From: Dyella sp. ASV21
GTDB lineage: Bacteria; Pseudomonadota; Gammaproteobacteria; Xanthomonadales; Rhodanobacteraceae
DNA: 56,454 bases
NCBI RefSeq assembly: GCF_016428975.1
Contig: NZ_JAELTT010000026.1
Coordinates: 1-56,454, forward strand
Reading direction: 5' to 3'
The notes beneath the pieces were generated by a model. The model was not told the origin of the DNA and made no database searches. It worked only from the letters and a program-made list of their open reading frames with translations. Positions 21,749-30,200 of this stretch are shown here, one piece after another. The translations under genes and the position numbers were made by a program. How positions within the stretch are numbered: position 1 is the first letter of the stretch; every line of letters begins with the position of its first letter.

Positions 21749-22477
21749 TCAGTTGTTCCGCCAGTTATCGGCCGCTTCGGCCTTGGCCTGCAGCAGGTCG
21801 GCATCGTCACGGATGACGCGCGGCACCAGCACGCGCGGCTCGATCGACACGGGTTCGTACACCACGCGCTTCTGCTCGGGGTCGTAGCGCACTTCAACGT
21901 TGCCGATGAGCGGAAAATCCTTGCGGAACGGGTGGCCCACGAAACCGTAGTCGGTGAGGATGCGGCGCAAGTCTGGGTGGCCGTCGTAGACGATGCCGTA
22001 CAGGTCGAACGACTCGCGCTCGAACCAGTTCACGCCCGGCCAAATGCCGGTGAGCGAAGGCACCATCGGCAACGTGTCGTCTTCGCAGAACACACGCAGG
22101 CGCAGTCGCTGGTTGTTTTCCAGCGACAGCAGGTGCACCACGGAGGCAAAACGACGCGGCGACGACACGGCATGCGGACGATCAGCCCACGTGAAGCGCC
22201 CCATGGCCTCGCCTTCCACGCCACGCGAGAAGCCGGTGCCGGACACGGTTTCCGTGTCCCACTCGGTCTGGCCGTAGCCCAGGTAGTCGATGCCGCAGAC
22301 GTCGATCGGCACACCGAAACGGAACGGTGCCTCGTCACGCAGCGCCGTGGCCACCGCGAGCAGGTCGGCGGCGGCCAGTTCGGCGGTAACTTCGTTGCGA
22401 ACGATACTGATCGTCAGCGTGTCGCCGAATCGCGCGGAGAGGCGCTCGGCCAGCGAGTTCGTGGGTGTATCAGTCAT
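21749..22477 (-). CDS. nuoC: NADH-quinone oxidoreductase subunit C
   Basis: NuoC is the 30-kDa peripheral-arm subunit that packs against NuoD. The 242-residue protein carries the family signature region [29 protein letters not shown] around residues 152-180, ending in [10 protein letters not shown]. It lies 18 bp after nuoB and 2 bp before nuoD. Confidence 0.97.
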   Translation of the reverse strand: MTDTPTNSLAERLSARFGDTLTISIVRNEVTAELAAADLLAVATALRDEAPFRFGVPIDVCGIDYLGYGQTEWDTETVSGTGFSRGVEGEAMGRFTWADRPHAVSSPRRFASVVHLLSLENNQRLRLRVFCEDDTLPMVPSLTGIWPGVNWFERESFDLYGIVYDGHPDLRRILTDYGFVGHPFRKDFPLIGNVEVRYDPEQKRVVYEPVSIEPRVLVPRVIRDDADLLQAKAEAADNWRNN

Positions 22478-22495
22478 GGCTCAGCTGCGCCTTAG

Positions 22496-23053
22496 TCAGG
22501 AACGCGCAATGGTGTTGGTGCGACGGATCTTCTTCTGCAACTGCAAAATGCCGTGGATCAGCGCTTCGGCCGTCGGCGGGCAGCCGGGCACGTAGATGTC
22601 CACCGGCACGATGCGGTCGCAGCCGCGCACCACCGAGTACGAATAGTGGTAGTAGCCGCCACCGTTGGCGCAGCTACCCATGGAGATGACCCACTTGGGA
22701 TCCGGCATCTGGTCGTAGACCTTGCGCAGCGCCGGGGCCATCTTATTGACCAGGGTGCCGGCCACGATCATTACGTCGGACTGGCGCGGACTCGGGCGGA
22801 ACACCACGCCGTAGCGATCCAGGTCCAGGCGCGCGGCGCCCGCATGCATCATTTCCACGGCGCAGCAGGCCAGGCCGAAGGTCATCGGCCACATCGAGCC
22901 GGTACGCGCCCAGTTCATCAGCGCATCGACGCTGGTGGTGGCGAAGCCGCGCTGGATGACGGGGTTGTCCTCGGCCGGACGCAGGATGTCGTCCACCAAG
23001 TTCAACGGTTGCGGGTTGTGCATCACCCGGTCGAGGGACGAGATCACTCCCAT
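22496..23053 (-). CDS. nuoB: NADH-quinone oxidoreductase subunit B
   Basis: NuoB holds cluster N2, the immediate electron donor to quinone. The four-cysteine arrangement is complete, with adjacent cysteines in [10 protein letters not shown], then [10 protein letters not shown] and [11 protein letters not shown]. The start is ATG 23053 ([13 protein letters not shown]), giving 185 residues; the frame is open further upstream but only over nuoA. It overlaps nuoA by 10 bp. Confidence 0.97.
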   Translation of the reverse strand: MGVISSLDRVMHNPQPLNLVDDILRPAEDNPVIQRGFATTSVDALMNWARTGSMWPMTFGLACCAVEMMHAGAARLDLDRYGVVFRPSPRQSDVMIVAGTLVNKMAPALRKVYDQMPDPKWVISMGSCANGGGYYHYSYSVVRGCDRIVPVDIYVPGCPPTAEALIHGILQLQKKIRRTNTIARS

Positions 23054-23400
23054 TCCAGTGCTCCCTTCTTCCACACGTAAGCAAAACCGATGACCAGCAG
23101 CAGCAGGAACAGCGCCATTTCGATCAGCGCGATCAGGCCGATCTTCTGGAACACCACCGCCCATGGGAACAGGAAGGCAATTTCCAGGTCAAAGATGATG
23201 AAGATGATCGCCAGCAGGTAGTAGCGAACGTCAAAGCGCATGCGCGCGTCTTCGAACGCTTCGAAGCCGCACTCGTAAGGCGAGAGCTTCTCCGACTCGG
23301 GGCGACGGGGGCCAGCTAGCAGGCCTATGGCTAGCAGCACCACGCCAAGGCCAGCGGCAACGCCGATGAACAAAAGAATGGGCCAGTATTCGGCAAGCAC
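23044..23400 (-). CDS. nuoA: NADH-quinone oxidoreductase subunit A
   Basis: NuoA is a three-helix membrane subunit with a conformationally mobile first loop. The 118-residue product shows the family signature [10 protein letters not shown] near residue 41 and the acidic helix [14 protein letters not shown]. It begins with GTG at 23400 ([11 protein letters not shown]). A GGAGG sequence lies 11 nt upstream, a rather long spacing, so the start is slightly uncertain. It is the first gene of the nuo operon, with a promoter about 160 nt upstream. Confidence 0.96.
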   Translation of the reverse strand: MLAEYWPILLFIGVAAGLGVVLLAIGLLAGPRRPESEKLSPYECGFEAFEDARMRFDVRYYLLAIIFIIFDLEIAFLFPWAVVFQKIGLIALIEMALFLLLLVIGFAYVWKKGALEWE

Positions 23401-23566
23401 GATGGAACGTACCTCCGCGCCTTCATCGGCGCATCAGTGACCGTTGGGGTGAACGGTCCGGAACTGGATTCAGCAGGCCGGTCAAGGCCATGGGCTTTAC
23501 GCCACGATCGCCGCGTTTGGGGCTACGAACGTCCGACTTTCCACGATCAGGGTCGGGAATCGCGAC

Positions 23567-23594
23567 ATTGTATCAGCGCGCTTAACAACAACAA
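23567..23594 (-). promoter_or_regulatory. Probable nuo operon promoter
   Basis: On the minus strand TTGTTG (23594-23589) is separated by 16 bp from TACAAT (23572-23567), and TG precedes the -10 as in an extended -10 element. Transcription would start near 23560, leaving a leader of about 160 nt before nuoA. No regulator box was recognised in the leader. The rest of the 278-bp gap between pilZ and nuoA shows no gene. Confidence 0.65.
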
Positions 23595-23678
23595 GCCTTG
23601 ACGGGTATTTGGAAGGCAATTTGCAGGCGATCACGTACGCCTCACGGCGATACTGCCCAGGCAATTACTACCAAGGTC

Positions 23679-24035
23679 TTACATGGTGTGCGTCGGACGC
23701 TCTGACGCCGTCATTCCGGCCAGTAGATTCTCGATGCGGGTGCGGGCCTGCTCGCCGTCGGCGGAGTCATTGAATTGCACGCCGATGCCGGCCGTGCGAT
23801 TGCCCTGCGCACCCAGCGGGGTCACCCAGACCACTTTGCCGGCCACCGAGAGGCGTTCGCCCTCGTCGGTGAGGTTGATCAGCAGCACCACTTCATCCCC
23901 CAAGGCATAGCGCTGGGCCGTGGGCGCGAACAGGCCGCCGCTCTTCAGATAAGGCATGTAGGCATTGTAAAGCGCCGCTGTGTCCTTGATCTTCAAAGAA
24001 ATGATGCCCTGGCGGGCGGCAATGGCCGGATTCAT
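23679..24035 (-). CDS. pilZ: Type IV pilus assembly protein PilZ
   Basis: PilZ is a small cytoplasmic protein needed for type IV pilus biogenesis; in Xanthomonas it bridges PilB and FimX. The 118-residue product starts at ATG 24035 (MNPAIAARQG) behind a CAGGAG ribosome-binding site. It has a PilZ beta-barrel and the characteristic end THTM. The RxxxR and D/NxSxxG motifs of c-di-GMP-binding PilZ domains are not visible, as is usual for the true PilZ protein. In related genomes it follows holB directly; here two genes lie between. It has its own likely promoter. Confidence 0.9.
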   Translation of the reverse strand: MNPAIAARQGIISLKIKDTAALYNAYMPYLKSGGLFAPTAQRYALGDEVVLLINLTDEGERLSVAGKVVWVTPLGAQGNRTAGIGVQFNDSADGEQARTRIENLLAGMTASERPTHTM

Positions 24036-24047
24036 GAATGCTCCTGC

Positions 24048-24066
24048 GAGTCGCTTAGGGCGACTC
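24048..24066 (-). promoter_or_regulatory. Hairpin in the pilZ leader
   Basis: A perfect 7-bp stem (24048-24054 with 24060-24066) and 5-nt loop lies between the inferred transcription start and the pilZ ribosome-binding site. No T run follows it on the minus strand, so it is not a terminator. It may affect mRNA stability or translation; function is unproven. Confidence 0.5.
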
Positions 24067-24076
24067 CCCTCCCGGC

Positions 24077-24106
24077 ATCGTAGCGAGCGCCCGGGGCGAG
24101 CCACAA
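24077..24106 (-). promoter_or_regulatory. Candidate pilZ promoter
   Basis: On the minus strand TTGTGG (24106-24101) and TACGAT (24082-24077) are separated by 18 bp. Transcription would begin near 24070, about 35 nt before pilZ. It would let pilZ be expressed independently of the upstream deacetylase gene. Confidence 0.5.
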
Positions 24107-24141
24107 GCGATGCGTCGAAAGAATGTGACAGCGAACGCCGG

Positions 24142-25068
24142 TTAGACCTCGCTCCAGCCCCAGCGATCGTAGATCCACGGAGACGGCAGGTTCATGTGGA
24201 GTTTGACGAAGCGGGGGCCCGCGCCCCCCTGTGCCTGCGCATGGAGCACGTATCGCCCCTCCCCGTCACGCTCCAGGGGCGCCTGGCGCCAGGGCCAGCG
24301 GCGCACGCCCTGGCTATCGACCAACATCAGATGCAGCCCCGGAATCAATACTGCCGATGGCTGCCACGGCAACACCAGGGGGCCCGACGCACCTTGCGAG
24401 CGAACCCATTGGTAGCGCTCGGCACGATCGGCAAGCCGGCGCATACGCTTGCCGCTGAGCGCCATCTGGCTGCCATGGCATGCCAAAGCGGCCATTTTCA
24501 GGGCATGCAGCTCCACCGAGGAGTCCAGCTTGACCCTGGACAGGGCATGCCTCTCTTGGCCATGCACCAGGTAGGCCAGCAACTCCGGCTCGCCACCCGA
24601 CCAGCGAGACAGCGCCAATCGGGTCAGCACATGAGCCGCACTATGATCGGGGTGGCAATCCCCCAGGGCGGGGAGCGCCACCAGACTAGGCCGGCAAGCA
24701 TCCACCACATCCCCCAGCGCTGCGACGCTTGCCCCCCAGGCATCGCGCAAGCGGCTGGTGACCCCCATGTCTGGCCAGTCGAGCACGCGCAGCGCGTCAG
24801 GGCCAACCCCGAGCCGCTGCAGGGCGTTACTCACTTCGCTACGTCGGCGCCTCCCCCAACGACGACGCTCCTCGGGGCCAATCCGCAGCCGGCGCTCCAC
24901 CCAGCGCTGGGGCCAGGGGTTGTTGTCGCCGTTGGTGAGCAACGCAATGCACACCTCGCCACCGGACTGCTTCACCTGCTGAATCAGCTCGCCGGTGGCG
25001 ATGGATTCATCGTCTGGATGCGGTGCCACCACCAGCAATCGGGTGCTGGCGTTCAAGCTCAACGCCAT
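24142..25068 (-). CDS. PIG-L family (GlcNAc) deacetylase-like protein
   Basis: PIG-L/LmbE enzymes are zinc hydrolases that remove acetyl groups from amino sugars or glycoconjugates. The 308-residue product (ATG 25068, MALSLNASTRLL) shows both metal motifs: HPDD at 17-20 and HPDH at 139-142. After the Rossmann-like catalytic domain (about 1-215) there is an extra beta-rich region of about 90 residues, with a Trp-rich end, whose role is unknown. Its start lies 1 nt past the glycosyltransferase stop, so the two genes are translationally coupled. The substrate cannot be read from sequence; a lipid-linked or surface sugar is the reasonable guess. Confidence 0.8.
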   Translation of the reverse strand: MALSLNASTRLLVVAPHPDDESIATGELIQQVKQSGGEVCIALLTNGDNNPWPQRWVERRLRIGPEERRRWGRRRRSEVSNALQRLGVGPDALRVLDWPDMGVTSRLRDAWGASVAALGDVVDACRPSLVALPALGDCHPDHSAAHVLTRLALSRWSGGEPELLAYLVHGQERHALSRVKLDSSVELHALKMAALACHGSQMALSGKRMRRLADRAERYQWVRSQGASGPLVLPWQPSAVLIPGLHLMLVDSQGVRRWPWRQAPLERDGEGRYVLHAQAQGGAGPRFVKLHMNLPSPWIYDRWGWSEV

Positions 25069-25069
25069 A

Positions 25070-26698
25070 TCAGCGCCAATCCACGAGTGCGGGAGGTACC
25101 GGGCGCCACCCCCGATCGAAGGCCTGCGTCCACACCAGGGCGACCGGAATGCCCCCCTCCACCTTCCAATGGTGGGTGCCGCGCGTAACCACCCAATGAT
25201 CGGCGACCGGCGCCCCGTCCAGGCTGGCGCGCAGGCGCTGATTGCCATCGGTCAACACGTAGTCACCCGGTACCGCCACATCGATCACCTGATCCGCCTC
25301 ATGAGTGGGAAGCATACGCCCCGCCACGCCCACGCCGCCGCCCGCCGGCAAAAAATTGAGCATCACAAAACGCGCGCTGGCGTGAGGAAAGCGTCGCAGC
25401 ATCACCACCATCGTATGGCTATTGATCATGTCGTCGATGATCGTATCGGTCATCTGGCCCTTGCGCAGGCGATGCATCGCCAGGCTTTCGAGCACCGGAT
25501 AATAAGGACGCGCACGGAAGATCGAGTCGCCCTTGGCATCCATCACGGTGTCGGTCTTGTCGGTATAGCGCAACACCACGTCCAACTCGGCTCGCTGCTT
25601 GGCCAGGGCATCCTCCCACGGCGGCGCATAGCAGACGATCGTGAACAGCTCGGCGCTGAGCACCACCATCAGCACACCCGCCCGCAGGCGTGGACGCAGG
25701 TTCAACCAGGGGCGCTGGGAGAACCAGCCACCGCCCGCCATCACCAGCGTGGGCAGTACCGGCAGGAAATCCTGTTTGGTGATCAGCGGCCAGACGAACC
25801 AGATGAGGAACAGGAACAGACCACCCTGCAACACCAGGAACATGGTCCAATCGAATTCGCGCAACGCCCGTCGGCGCGTTTCCGCTACGGTGGCGACCAG
25901 CAACAGCGCCGAGAGGATGACGAACCACAGCGCTTGCTGCACCACATGCCGCTTGCCCTGCCCGCCCATGTTGTAGCCCGCCAGGCCATACCAGGCATCG
26001 GTCAGTACGCCATGGGCCGCCAGCCAGGCCAGGAAGATGCCCGGTATCACCAGCACGCCGAGCCCACCTGCCAACCAACAGCGCGCGCCGCCACGCGGTG
26101 CATCCACGGGACGCAGCAGCCGAATCACCAGCGCAGCGATCACCGTGGTGGCCAATAGCACCAGGGTCTTTTGCGACACCGCCAAGGCGGCACCAAACAG
26201 CAAGCCCGCAAGGAAATACCGCCAGATGCGTGGAGGCGCACCGACCACAAAGGCCAGCCCGGCAAGCCACAAGGCCATCCACATGTCATCGGTGCGAAAC
26301 TGACCACTAACCAGGAAGAAACGCGGGAACAACCCGGCCACCAACATCACCACTACCGCAACGCGCCAGCCGTAAAGGCGACGCGCCATCCAACCCGTCG
26401 CGCCCAGCGCCAGCAGATACCAGAACTGCATGGCCATACGCAGCCAGGTCAATACATCGGCACGGCCATCCAGCCACTTCAGCAAAGGCGCGTGCAGCCA
26501 GCCGAACAGCGGGCCGTGGTTGTCGAACACATCACGGTAGGGGAGCAACCCTTGGGTCCATGCCCAGGCCACGTGCGCGTGCTGCGATTCGTCGGAGTTG
26601 AGCGTGTACGCGTTCAACCAGGCCAGCCGCAGGACCAGCAGGAGCAAGAACGATATCCACGGCCAGATGGGGAGGCGATTTTGGTGCGGGGACTTCAT
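25070..26698 (-). CDS. GT-C fold membrane glycosyltransferase (ArnT/PMT_2-like)
   Basis: This 542-residue product (ATG 26698, MKSPHQNRLPIWP) has about ten hydrophobic helices. Its first periplasmic loop carries the GT-C signature NSDESQHAHVAWAW with the Asp-Glu pair, followed by YRDVFDNHGPLFG. Such enzymes transfer sugars from polyprenyl-phosphate donors in the periplasm. A soluble C-terminal part (about residues 405-542) follows the helices. A short conserved-looking hairpin with a T run at 26711-26735 separates it from holB. Its acceptor is unknown; coupling to a PIG-L deacetylase suggests assembly and deacetylation of one glycoconjugate. Confidence 0.75.
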   Translation of the reverse strand: MKSPHQNRLPIWPWISFLLLLVLRLAWLNAYTLNSDESQHAHVAWAWTQGLLPYRDVFDNHGPLFGWLHAPLLKWLDGRADVLTWLRMAMQFWYLLALGATGWMARRLYGWRVAVVVMLVAGLFPRFFLVSGQFRTDDMWMALWLAGLAFVVGAPPRIWRYFLAGLLFGAALAVSQKTLVLLATTVIAALVIRLLRPVDAPRGGARCWLAGGLGVLVIPGIFLAWLAAHGVLTDAWYGLAGYNMGGQGKRHVVQQALWFVILSALLLVATVAETRRRALREFDWTMFLVLQGGLFLFLIWFVWPLITKQDFLPVLPTLVMAGGGWFSQRPWLNLRPRLRAGVLMVVLSAELFTIVCYAPPWEDALAKQRAELDVVLRYTDKTDTVMDAKGDSIFRARPYYPVLESLAMHRLRKGQMTDTIIDDMINSHTMVVMLRRFPHASARFVMLNFLPAGGGVGVAGRMLPTHEADQVIDVAVPGDYVLTDGNQRLRASLDGAPVADHWVVTRGTHHWKVEGGIPVALVWTQAFDRGWRPVPPALVDWR

Positions 26699-26710
26699 CC
26701 CGCCAGCGTA

Positions 26711-26735
26711 GAAAAAAGGCCTGTCAGCCGGCTTT
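26711..26735 (-). terminator. Weak terminator-like site after holB
   Basis: On the minus strand a short imperfect stem (AAAGCC pairing with a bulged GGCCTTT) runs into six Ts at 26717-26712. It is 36 nt past the holB stop and just before the glycosyltransferase start. It is weak and only suggests partial separation of the two transcription units. Confidence 0.35.
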
Positions 26736-26771
26736 CCAGGCGCCAGGGGAAAGCCCCGTGAAGCTGTCAGC

Positions 26772-27707
26772 TCAACGCCAACTGGCCAGTAGCTCGAGCA
26801 GCAACAAGTCGCCGCGCAACGGCCCACGCAAGGATTCGCGCGTACGATTGGCGTGCATGTACCAGCGGTCCAGCGCCTCGGCGTCGAGCTGACTGGCGAG
26901 CACGCCCTGCCCGCCACTCGCACGCGACTTGGCTTCGTCGGCCACAGCCTGCGACGCAAACCACAAGCGCTGCTCGGGCTCGTCGTCCAGCCAGCGCTTG
27001 GTCACTTCCATCATCTCACCCCGACCGGCCGCCAGCGCCGCGAGGTCCTTGCGAACTTCCTGACGCCGAGCCAACGCGCCCTGCTCGCCCCAGGCACGCG
27101 CAAGACCGGGGTTGCCTCCCGCCGCATCGAGCGCGCCGGAGGCATCCTTCACACCATGTTGCGTCAGCCACGCCAGCGCCACGTCGCGCGGCGGCAGATG
27201 GAACTCGATGCGCTGGCAGCGGCTGCGAATGGTCTGCGGCAGGCGCCAGGGCGCATCGGCCACCAGCAATAGCAAGGTCTGCGGCGAGGGCTCTTCCAAA
27301 GTCTTGAGTAACGCATTGGCCGCAGCGGCGTTCATGGCATCCGCCGGATCGATGCAGACGATTTGCCACCCACCGAACTGGCTGGCCATGGCCAGGCGCG
27401 CCGACAGATCGCGAATCTGGTCAACCACGATTTCACTGCGCTGCACGCCATCCTTGCGCAAACCAAAACTGAGCACGGCAAAGTCCGGGTGGGTCCCCGC
27501 CGCAAAAAGCAGGCAGCTGCGACAATGCCCGCAGGGCTCGCCATCGCGTGCCTGCTGACACAGCAGCCCTTGGGCAAAGCGGCGCATGAACTCTCGCTTG
27601 CCCAGTCCCCCGGGCCCGCACAACAGCAGCGCGTGCGGCATGGCATCACGCGTGCGACGCGCCTGCAGCCGAGACCAATGCTCATCGTGCCAGGGCATCA
27701 AACTCAC
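26772..27707 (-). CDS. holB: DNA polymerase III subunit delta'
   Basis: HolB is the delta' subunit of the clamp loader, which opens and loads the beta clamp. The 311-residue product has a AAA+ N-terminal domain with the degenerate P-loop CGPGGLGKREF and a four-cysteine zinc module (CQQ, CGHCRSC) around residues 50-66. It begins with GTG at 27707, overlapping the tmk stop; an ATG three codons later is the alternative. It resembles DnaX (46254-47933), its clamp-loader partner. Confidence 0.94.
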   Translation of the reverse strand: MSLMPWHDEHWSRLQARRTRDAMPHALLLCGPGGLGKREFMRRFAQGLLCQQARDGEPCGHCRSCLLFAAGTHPDFAVLSFGLRKDGVQRSEIVVDQIRDLSARLAMASQFGGWQIVCIDPADAMNAAAANALLKTLEEPSPQTLLLLVADAPWRLPQTIRSRCQRIEFHLPPRDVALAWLTQHGVKDASGALDAAGGNPGLARAWGEQGALARRQEVRKDLAALAAGRGEMMEVTKRWLDDEPEQRLWFASQAVADEAKSRASGGQGVLASQLDAEALDRWYMHANRTRESLRGPLRGDLLLLELLASWR

Positions 27708-28339
27708 GCAACGGCTCCAAACAAGTGTTCGGTGGCAGCGGTGGCGGCAGCCAACACCTGTTCCGGTGTAAGGCTGGCGTCGATCAAACGAAAACGCTTG
27801 GGCTCGGCCGCGGCGCGCGCCCGATAGGTGGAACGCACCCGCTCAAAGAACGCGTCTTCCTCCACCTCGATGCGATCGGCCTCGCCGCGACCCGCGGCGC
27901 GCGCGCGCCCCGTCGCCACCGGCAGATCCAACAGAAGAGTGAGATCAGGCACCAGCCCTTCCGTGGCCCAACGCTCCAGCGTGACGATGCGTTCGGCCGG
28001 CACGCCACGCCCGCCACCTTGATAGGCATAACTGGCATCGGTGAAGCGATCGCACAACACCCACTGGCCGGCCGCCAATGCCGGCTCGATGCACTCGCGC
28101 ACCAACTGCGCGCGCGAGGCGAACATCAGCAGCAATTCCGCCTCCGCGCACATGTCGCGATGCTGCGGATTCAACACGATGGCACGCACGGCCTCACCCA
28201 GCGCCGTACCGCCCGGCTCCCGGGTCTGCACCAGCGAGACGCCACGGGAAACCAGGTGCCGCTGCAAGCCGGCGAGCAGCGTGCTCTTGCCGGCGCCTTC
28301 GCCGCCCTCGAGCGAAATGAATTTGCCTCGTGATGTCAT
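27704..28339 (-). CDS. tmk: Thymidylate kinase
   Basis: Tmk phosphorylates dTMP to dTDP for DNA synthesis. The 211-residue product carries the P-loop GGEGAGKST (about 11-19), the TREPGGT dTMP-binding segment, DRFTDASYAYQGGGRG with the conserved DR, and a lid with several arginines (ARAAGRGEADR). It overlaps mltG by 4 bp at its start and holB by 4 bp at its end. Confidence 0.97.
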   Translation of the reverse strand: MTSRGKFISLEGGEGAGKSTLLAGLQRHLVSRGVSLVQTREPGGTALGEAVRAIVLNPQHRDMCAEAELLLMFASRAQLVRECIEPALAAGQWVLCDRFTDASYAYQGGGRGVPAERIVTLERWATEGLVPDLTLLLDLPVATGRARAAGRGEADRIEVEEDAFFERVRSTYRARAAAEPKRFRLIDASLTPEQVLAAATAATEHLFGAVA

Positions 28340-29373
28340 GGACAGCGCTTCAACTGGTAACAGGCGACATTGCGGTTATGTTCGTCCAGCGTACTGGAGA
28401 ACACGTGGGTACCATCGCCTTTGGCTACAAAATACAGCTCGGAACCCGCAGCCGGGTGCAGTGCCGCCTCGATGGCTGGCTTGCCAGGCATCGCGATCGG
28501 GGTGGGCGGCAGGCCCTGGCGGGTATAGGTGTTATAGGGCGTATCGGTGGTGAGATCCGATTTATGGATATTGCCGGCATAGGACTCGCCCATGCCGTAG
28601 ATCACCGTGGGGTCGGTCTGCAGCAACATGCGCGTTTGCAGACGGCGCACGAAGACGCCGGCAATGCGCGGGCGTTCGTCCGCCCGTCCGGTTTCCTTTT
28701 CCACGATCGAGGCAAGAATCAGTGCATCGTAGGGTGTGGCCAACGGGAGATCCTTATCCCGCTGCGCCCACAACGTATCCAGCATCCTGGTCATCGCGGC
28801 ATGCGCGCGGCGCAGGATGTCCAGATCGCTATCACCCTTCACATAGGCATAGGTCTCGGGCAGAAAGCGCCCTTCCGGCATTTCGCCGGACGCGCCGATT
28901 TTGGCCATCAACCCAGCGTCGTCCAACCCGGCGGCGTCCTGGCGCAAGCGATCCGCCTTGGCCAAGGCCTGTCGCAACTCGCGGAAGTTCCAGCCGTCGA
29001 CAATGGTGAAGTTACGCTGCAGCACCTTGCCTGCCGCCATATTGAGCAGCAAGTCGCGCGGCGTCATGCCTGACGGCAAAGCGTATTCACCGGCGTGGAG
29101 ACGGCCAGCCACGCGCAACTGCTCCGCCAGCACGCGCCAATAGAGCGGCCCGGTGCTGGTGACGTGCTGCTCGCGCAACTGGGCCACCACATCGCGCAGA
29201 CTGTTGCCACGCGCCACGTCGATGCTCGGCGTCTGCACGGAAACCGTCAGCGGCGTGCGCACGAAGCGCTGGTAATCCATCCAGCCGTACACCAGGCTGG
29301 CCGCTACTGCCAACAACACCAGCACGATCAGGCCACGCCACCACGCGCGCCCCCGCAATTTCAATCGCTTCAT
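28336..29373 (-). CDS. mltG: Endolytic murein transglycosylase MltG
   Basis: MltG (YceG) is an inner-membrane lytic transglycosylase thought to terminate nascent peptidoglycan strands. The 345-residue product has one N-terminal membrane helix (about 12-30), a LysM-like region, and the catalytic segment LASIVEKETGRADERP containing the essential Glu. The later motif DPTVIYGMG and the YNTY box are also present. It overlaps pabC and tmk by 4 bp each. Confidence 0.95.
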   Translation of the reverse strand: MKRLKLRGRAWWRGLIVLVLLAVAASLVYGWMDYQRFVRTPLTVSVQTPSIDVARGNSLRDVVAQLREQHVTSTGPLYWRVLAEQLRVAGRLHAGEYALPSGMTPRDLLLNMAAGKVLQRNFTIVDGWNFRELRQALAKADRLRQDAAGLDDAGLMAKIGASGEMPEGRFLPETYAYVKGDSDLDILRRAHAAMTRMLDTLWAQRDKDLPLATPYDALILASIVEKETGRADERPRIAGVFVRRLQTRMLLQTDPTVIYGMGESYAGNIHKSDLTTDTPYNTYTRQGLPPTPIAMPGKPAIEAALHPAAGSELYFVAKGDGTHVFSSTLDEHNRNVACYQLKRCP

Positions 29374-30200
29374 GCCTGCTCCAAGGGGAAACCCAACCCG
29401 CGCCAGTACAACTGCAAAGCGCGTGTGACCGGCCCGGGAACATACACCGTATCGCCCACGGCCTGAACCGGCAGAATGCCCCGGACGCTGGAGCTGAGGA
29501 ATACCTCGCTGGCTCGCGCCAGGTCGTGACGGGTCATCCGCCTCACTAACGTGGCCGGCCGTGCAGCCAAGATCTCCGCGCGCGCCACACCGGCTACACC
29601 GGAGACGTCCAGCAATGGCGTGGTCAGAACATTATCGACCACGGCAAACACATTGGTCATGGTGCCGGAGATCAGCTGGCCTTCCGTATCGCACAGCAAG
29701 CCCTCGCCGATGGCCGGATCGCTCCATTCGGCACGTGCCAGCACCTGCTCCAGCCGATTGAGGTGCTTCATGCCGGCCAGCAACGGTTGCACCGCAAGTG
29801 CGGTGTCACACCAACGCAGGCGCAAACCATCCACATAGCTCGCGCCCTTCATCGACGGCGCGTCGAACGCGGCGACGACACGCGTGGACTGAGGTGACGG
29901 CGGCGGCGCATAACCCCGCTCGCCCAGGCCGCGCGTTACGGTAATGCGCACGACCGCATGGGCGAGTCCGGCGGTGATCGCCTGCGCTTCGGCCAACAGC
30001 AATGCCGGCTCGCTAGAGGGCAAGCCCAGGCGCCGACAGCCCAGGGACAGTCGCTGCATATGACGCGACCATAAGGGCGCGTGGCCACCAACGAAGCGAA
30101 TCGTCTCAAACAGGCCGTCCCCATAGGACAGCCCCCGATCGAACGCCGATACCTCGACAGCCGGCACCCCATTCACCAGCACGCGCGCGGGCTCACCCAT
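29370..30200 (-). CDS. pabC: Aminodeoxychorismate lyase
   Basis: PabC is a fold-type IV PLP enzyme that splits 4-amino-4-deoxychorismate into p-aminobenzoate and pyruvate for folate synthesis. The 276-residue product shows the PLP lysine in GMKHLNRLEQVLAR near residue 147 and the phosphate-binding EGQLISGTMTNVF segment. It overlaps pabB as TGATG. A branched-chain or D-amino-acid transaminase of the same fold is excluded mainly by the KHLNRL motif and by context. Confidence 0.93.
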   Translation of the reverse strand: MGEPARVLVNGVPAVEVSAFDRGLSYGDGLFETIRFVGGHAPLWSRHMQRLSLGCRRLGLPSSEPALLLAEAQAITAGLAHAVVRITVTRGLGERGYAPPPSPQSTRVVAAFDAPSMKGASYVDGLRLRWCDTALAVQPLLAGMKHLNRLEQVLARAEWSDPAIGEGLLCDTEGQLISGTMTNVFAVVDNVLTTPLLDVSGVAGVARAEILAARPATLVRRMTRHDLARASEVFLSSSVRGILPVQAVGDTVYVPGPVTRALQLYWRGLGFPLEQA

